From positions 55,962,001 through 56,026,000 of the forward strand of contig CM070903.1 in NCBI GenBank assembly GCA_036417435.1: DNA of 64,000 nucleotides, written 5' to 3'. How positions within the stretch are numbered: the first letter of the stretch is position 1; every line of letters begins with the position of its first letter. Under the pieces are notes generated by a model. That model was not told where the DNA came from and made no database searches. It saw only the letters and a program-made list of their open reading frames with translations. This stretch comes from Inia geoffrensis. Taxonomy: Eukaryota > Chordata > Mammalia > Artiodactyla > Iniidae. Below, in pieces: positions 59,340-64,000 of this stretch. The position numbers and the translations under genes are program-made.

Positions 59340-60160
59340 TCTTCAAAGACACTGGTAACCATAGACTTTGCCTCCTCCTCACAGAATAAGGATTGGCCTC
59401 ACTGCTAAGGAATTTTCTTGAAGACCCCGGAGAGCCCATGTTTGTAAACATTCCCTGGGATCCATGATTCTCAGCCCTATCAGACCCAGTGCACCCTTAC
59501 AACAAATGTTTGTAATGCCTTCTTTTCTATGCCAAAATGAAATGAATCAGTAATATAACCTAACTGCATAGTTTTAAAATATCAATATAATTGATTGTTA
59601 AATACAGGAGAAATTTAAAAAATTAGAAATTAGATATTCAAGCATGTAAATGTTCAGTCATAAATATATTAAAAGACAGTGAAGTAGTCAGGTATTAGTA
59701 CTTTCTTCCTGAATAAGTGAGAAGATCAGAAGTTACTCCATATAAGACACACAGGGAAATTGAAGCATTGGTATGAGTGGACACTAGAATAAAATCTAGT
59801 AATACTCTTGTGCATAATTGAAAGAGAACTTACTTATATGTAATGAGGAGGAACAACCCCAGTTGAAGTAGGACTAATATGCCAAGATAAATTACAGACT
59901 TTTTTTTTTAATTTTTAAAAATTACAGACTGTTGAAGTGAAAGCAATGGTGAGATATTCTTGCAAATGAACTCAGTATTACAAGTATGGTGTTAAAATTT
60001 CATATATTGTGACATAGAGTGTTAGTGACAAAGTACATGTCTCCTGCCATTTTGAAATCCCATTACATGTTGGAACATATGTTCAGTCTCAGCTAAAACA
60101 GCCTGGGAGGCTATATTCTTCCATAAGCAATAGGGACTATAGAATAGATTGGAAAGAAAC
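59340..60160. other. Intergenic stretch
   Basis: Between two L1 3' fragments. AT-rich, and I see nothing specific. Confidence 0.45.
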
Positions 60161-60163
60161 TAT

Positions 60164-60717
60164 AAATAAGGGGCTACATGTACCCCTATGTTCATTGCAG
60201 CACTATTTACGATAACCAGGACATGGAAACAACATAAATGTCCAATGACAGATGAATGGATAAAGAAGATGTGGTACATATATACTATGGAATATTAGTC
60301 AGCCATAAAAAGGAACGAAGTATACCAGAAAGAGAAAAACAAATGTATATTAACGCATATATGTGGAATCTAGAAAAATGGTACAGATGAACATATTTGC
60401 AGGGCAAGAATAGAGATGTAGACCTAGAGAATGGACATGTGGACACAGGGAGGGAAGGAGAGGGTGGGACGAATTGGGAGATTAGGTTTGATATAAATAT
60501 ACTACCATGTGTAAAATAGCTAGTGGGAACCTGCTGTATAGCACAGGGAGCTCAGCTCGGTGCTCTGTGATGACCTAGATGGGTGGGATCGGGGTGGAGG
60601 TGGGAGGAAGGCCCAAGAGGGAGGGGATATAGGTATACACATAGCTGATTCACTTCATTGTACAGCAGAAACTAACACAACATTGTAAAGCAGTTCTACT
60701 CCAATAGAAAATAAAGG
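60164..60717 (+). mobile_element. L1 3' end fragment, sense
   Basis: 'gttcattgcagcactattta', 'gaatggataaagaagatgtg' and the end 'tctactccaatagaaaataa', the sense counterpart of the 58853-59313 fragment. Confidence 0.88.
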
Positions 60718-60719
60718 CT

Positions 60720-62900
60720 GTAGAGAAATTATGTGATGAGCCATAAGGGACAATATTGTGGTAAGAGCTGAAAACAGGCAACCCCAAAATAATTCCAATG
60801 CTAGTTTCCCAATGTAAGTGTTTGTCCCTGTACTACAAAGAAATAATGTAAGATGATAAGAATATGAAATTTAAAAAATATTTTTATAATGAAATTTAGT
60901 GTTCTGCTAGTTTTATAATATTTGGCATAAAGTAGCAAAAGGAGTCCCAAAGCTATCATATATTTGCAATCTGCCTTGTCGTTTTTGCAATAATTGCATT
61001 TCTACACTGAAACCCTTTTTAACTAATGTGCATTTTAAAATGCTGTATAACATTGAGTAGATAGAAAGTAGAGAGATAGTAAACTATTCAATAGTTTTAA
61101 AAGTCTCTATCCCATTTAAGCTTTTCTCTCTATAACATCCTTGTCTTAAATTATGTTGACTTTTTGCATAAATATATGAAAATTCTTCTTAGTATCTCAT
61201 CTACTGAAGTATCATTAGTTTGTACTTATGGGTGGGTTTGGCACTCTGGGATATTAAAACTGTGTTCAGGAAGATACTCCATGTGTGGGATTGTCCTTTC
61301 TGTTTAGAATACCTAACATTCTTTGCTCCTAACCACTAAATGCCTGAGCCTCCGTGTCTCTGTCCCCAGTCGTCAGAAAAGCAAAAATGCTCCCACATTT
61401 CCAAGATGTACCCTAGCCTACAGTACCTCCCTTGTTGAGAACCTCAACTAAATCTACGGTTCCTAACCTTTCATGAGGAATATTGTAAGTTTCAGCTGCT
61501 TGAGCCTAGTAAGTGAAATCTGGATAAGTAGATTCTGTAACAATTTCATGGTGACTGGAGAGGCCATCATGTGTTTGATGAAATGGGAGTTTCAGAACAG
61601 AGTTCAAATGATAAATGTCAGATTTTGCAAAGGTACGTGCAAAAAATGCCCTTGAGGAGGAAACAGGGTATCAGAGAAGAAGAAAGATAGGTCAGAAACT
61701 AATGTTGCTAATTTTTTGTTGTTTTTTTAGTCCACAAAATTGGGTGAGGACATGGGAAGAAAGACGAAAAGGAAACTGACGTGCCGGTGTGTACCAGGTA
61801 CCAAGAGCTGTACTGACACTTCCAAATCTAATCTCCATAAAACTCTGAGGAGGCTACACTGTTCTCAATTAATTCTCAGGTTATGGTAGAGGAGACTGGG
61901 ATTCTAAGAAACTGTAACTTTTCCTACCTTGTTTGAAGAGCGGAGTCTGCCAAACAAGAGGAACAAGAAGAAAACTGGATGTTGGAAATGGAACAGATTG
62001 GCATACTCATGCTGTTGAGTGAGAAAGAAGGCTTGTTAGGTGACAGATCAATGTTTGGGGAGAAATAGAAAGCCTTTGTGAGATGGTAGGTCCAGACACT
62101 CTGTATTCCTAACCTGAGCTAAGGTCTTTTGTCCAAGTGGTAAGAACATACCACTGTTGTACTTTGTTCTCTGTAGGTAGGAACAAAATACACCACCCAA
62201 GCCTTAGGCTTTTTGATTCAGGTCTAGCTGTGGCTAGACCCCATTAAATATTGTGGCCTGTGATTTTACTATAATTAAACATTTCAAATTGAAAAATGAA
62301 AGAAGTTCCCATTAGCTCATATTAAAGATTGAATGTGGGTGAAATGTGTTGCTTTCTACAAGTTTATGGACAGAAAACCTCTAAGTGTTTATGTGCCATT
62401 CTTGGTAAGATCTACATTTAAATCAGTAGGTCTTGTGCTTTAATTCTGAAGTCTCAAAGGTAGTGCTTAAAACATGCTCCCACCAGCTTGTGAGGACCAA
62501 TTGTTAAATTTTCAGGAGTTTTGCCATCTGTTTATTAAATCCTTGATAGTTTGAAATCAACTGTGATGGCAATATATTTACATCTCAAAATCAGAAAACC
62601 CTACAAATCCAGCCCCTACTCCCTGCTTCTGAACTAATTGTTAAACATTGTATAGGTATACTAGTCTAAAGGGTATAAAATGATTCAACTGTGGCCATTG
62701 GCATTTACTTGTACTCAAGGGTATCTTTCTATGGCTTACAATCACTGGCCATATGACAACTACTGAAAAAATTATTTGCTCCTTTTACGTAACACACTTT
62801 TGGTTGGGATGAGGTAAGTAACAAAGTTACTTATTTAGGGGGAGATCTCTAGTGCGGATAGTGGTGGTAATCAGGTTGTGCCTCATTTTCATTAAAGCTT
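60720..62900. other. Intergenic stretch with one MIR
   Basis: AT-rich sequence with an antisense MIR at about 61780-61930 ('caggtaccaagagctgtact', 'ggagactgggattctaagaa'). No gene recognised. Confidence 0.5.
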
Positions 62901-62919
62901 TTATTATTTCCCTTCATCC

Positions 62920-63470
62920 TCATTCTTTGTTCCCAAAGCCCTCTGCTGTCATTGGTAAACATTCTAATCGATTTACTGTCTATATTTTTGAATGTGTTCT
63001 TATAAAATATGTACTGTTCTGCATACATATATTAATTCATAGAAATGGTTCATTTCAATCTATCTTACACTGTTTCTTACCTTTTACACCCAGAACTAGT
63101 TTTAATGATTTTTAATTTGACTATGTTGTAACCAATTATCCTCTGGAAAGACTTCACTAGTCACTTTCCCATCATCCATTCTTGAGGATCCCCATATTCT
63201 CACGTTCTTGCCAATACTTGACAATTTTCCAACTTTCTATTTCCAGGCTAATAGGTGTTAATAATATCTTTTCTTAATTTACATTCCTTTGATTACTAAT
63301 GAGTCTGAGCACCTTGTTATACAGTTGCTAGCATTTGAATTTTCTGTAAATAGCTTGTGGGTATATACTTTGCACAACTTTTTTTCTTTGGTGTTCCGGT
63401 CTCTTGTACATTCTAGATATTAATTTCTTATCAATTTCACATCCTGCAAACTTCTTTGGAAAAACAAATT
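62920..63470 (-). mobile_element. Old L1M/HAL1-like fragment, antisense
   Basis: 'tttacattcctttgattact' followed by 'gagtctgagcaccttgttat' and 'tctagatattaatttcttat', the reversed ORF2-end pattern. Diverged. 63480-64000 shows nothing further. Confidence 0.6.
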
Positions 63471-64000
63471 TAAGTTCCTTTACTTAAATTAGGAACCCAT
63501 AATCTCATATTTTTTGGTGAAAGTGTACTGAGAAGAAAATTGTGGTGATTTGTTCTTTTACCAGTCAAGATAGATTAGATCATGTTTCAGTATCAAACAT
63601 TTTCCATATCTTTATGGTTTAAACAGGCAGCATATCTGAGAGAGAAATAAATATGTCAACTGTGGATCAGCAGAGGGACTCTGCTTTTTATAGTAACTCA
63701 GGGACAGTCAGATCAGCCACCACCTCAGCATTGCTGGTTGCTAAGAAAAAGGGAAAGAGGGAATTCTGAAGCTTTTAGCACCAGCAAATAAATGCTTGGC
63801 CGGGAGTTGGTCATGCGGCCTTACCCATTTCCAAGAGGTCCAGGAAGTACAATCCTGCCATTTTATAAGAAATAAGCAAGATGCAAATAGTCAGCAAAAA
63901 TCACTATTATCTGCCTTTCTGGCCATCAGATATGCAGGTTACCACTTTCTTTCCTGCTGCCAAAACCCATTCCATCTTTCTTGAGAGATACAATCCAAAA

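Noticed and set aside
37110..64000. Coding exons of HHLA2, the expected neighbour upstream of IFT57 in human
   Set aside because: No frame on either strand resembles an Ig-domain or signal-peptide exon of that gene. The neighbour statement comes only from human synteny.
1..64000. CRISPR arrays, operons, bacterial defence systems, tRNA or rRNA genes
   Set aside because: Sequence character is mammalian throughout. Repeats are interspersed elements; no spaced direct-repeat array was seen, and the only tRNA-like sequence is in SINE heads.

Overview
This is mammalian nuclear DNA, almost certainly from a cetacean. The evidence is eight tRNA-Glu-derived SINEs of the CHR type (signature 'ttccctggtggcgcagtgg'), several with intact target-site duplications. 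They sit alongside cetartiodactyl-type L1s and the usual placental-mammal relics (MIR, L2, MER5/MER20, Charlie, Tigger). No ruminant BovB or Bov-tA copies were recognised. The cetacean call is an inference from repeat content.

The only protein-coding gene I can support is the 5' half of IFT57 (intraflagellar transport 57, also called HIPPI), on the minus strand. Six coding exons were rebuilt by reading both strands: exon 1 at 36477-36682, exon 2 at 33780-33942, exon 3 at 32826-32944, exon 4 at 28820-28910, exon 5 at 20678-20746 and exon 6 at 2608-2730. All have AG/GT borders and compatible phases, and together they give 257 continuous residues with no stop or frameshift. The remaining exons (about 40 percent of the usual ~429-residue protein, including most of the coiled coil and the pseudo death-effector domain) lie beyond position 1. 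The promoter is a CpG island at about 36290-37110. It carries a consensus RFX X-box about 90 bp upstream of the start codon, plus a CRE, an overlapping E-box and GC boxes, as expected for a cilium gene.

Layout: 1-36.5 kb is IFT57 with its introns. The introns hold all eight CHR SINEs, a decayed 3.4-kb L1 (22.0-25.5 kb), a Charlie-type hAT transposon flanked by ~100-bp direct repeats (10.9-12.05 kb), a Tigger deletion derivative, and a 78-bp-arm inverted repeat (31.4-31.6 kb). From 37.1 kb to 64 kb the sequence looks intergenic. In human the next gene on this side is HHLA2, but none of its coding exons was recognised here. This part holds old L1 and L2 fragments, a decayed antisense endogenous retrovirus (about 46.6-49.9 kb), two other LTR-like blocks, a younger truncated L1 inserted head-on into an old L1 (56.8-58.4 kb), and no CHR SINE.

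I found no microbial-type system, CRISPR array, RNA gene or new multigene system. The most useful unexplained items are the long near-perfect inverted repeat in intron 3, the direct repeats flanking the hAT element, two SINEs stacked at one target site, a CpG-rich block inside intron 5, and three protein-like open segments of unknown origin (7.1-7.5, 17.5-17.8 and 52.9-53.2 kb). Repeat family names come from recognition, not from a database search.
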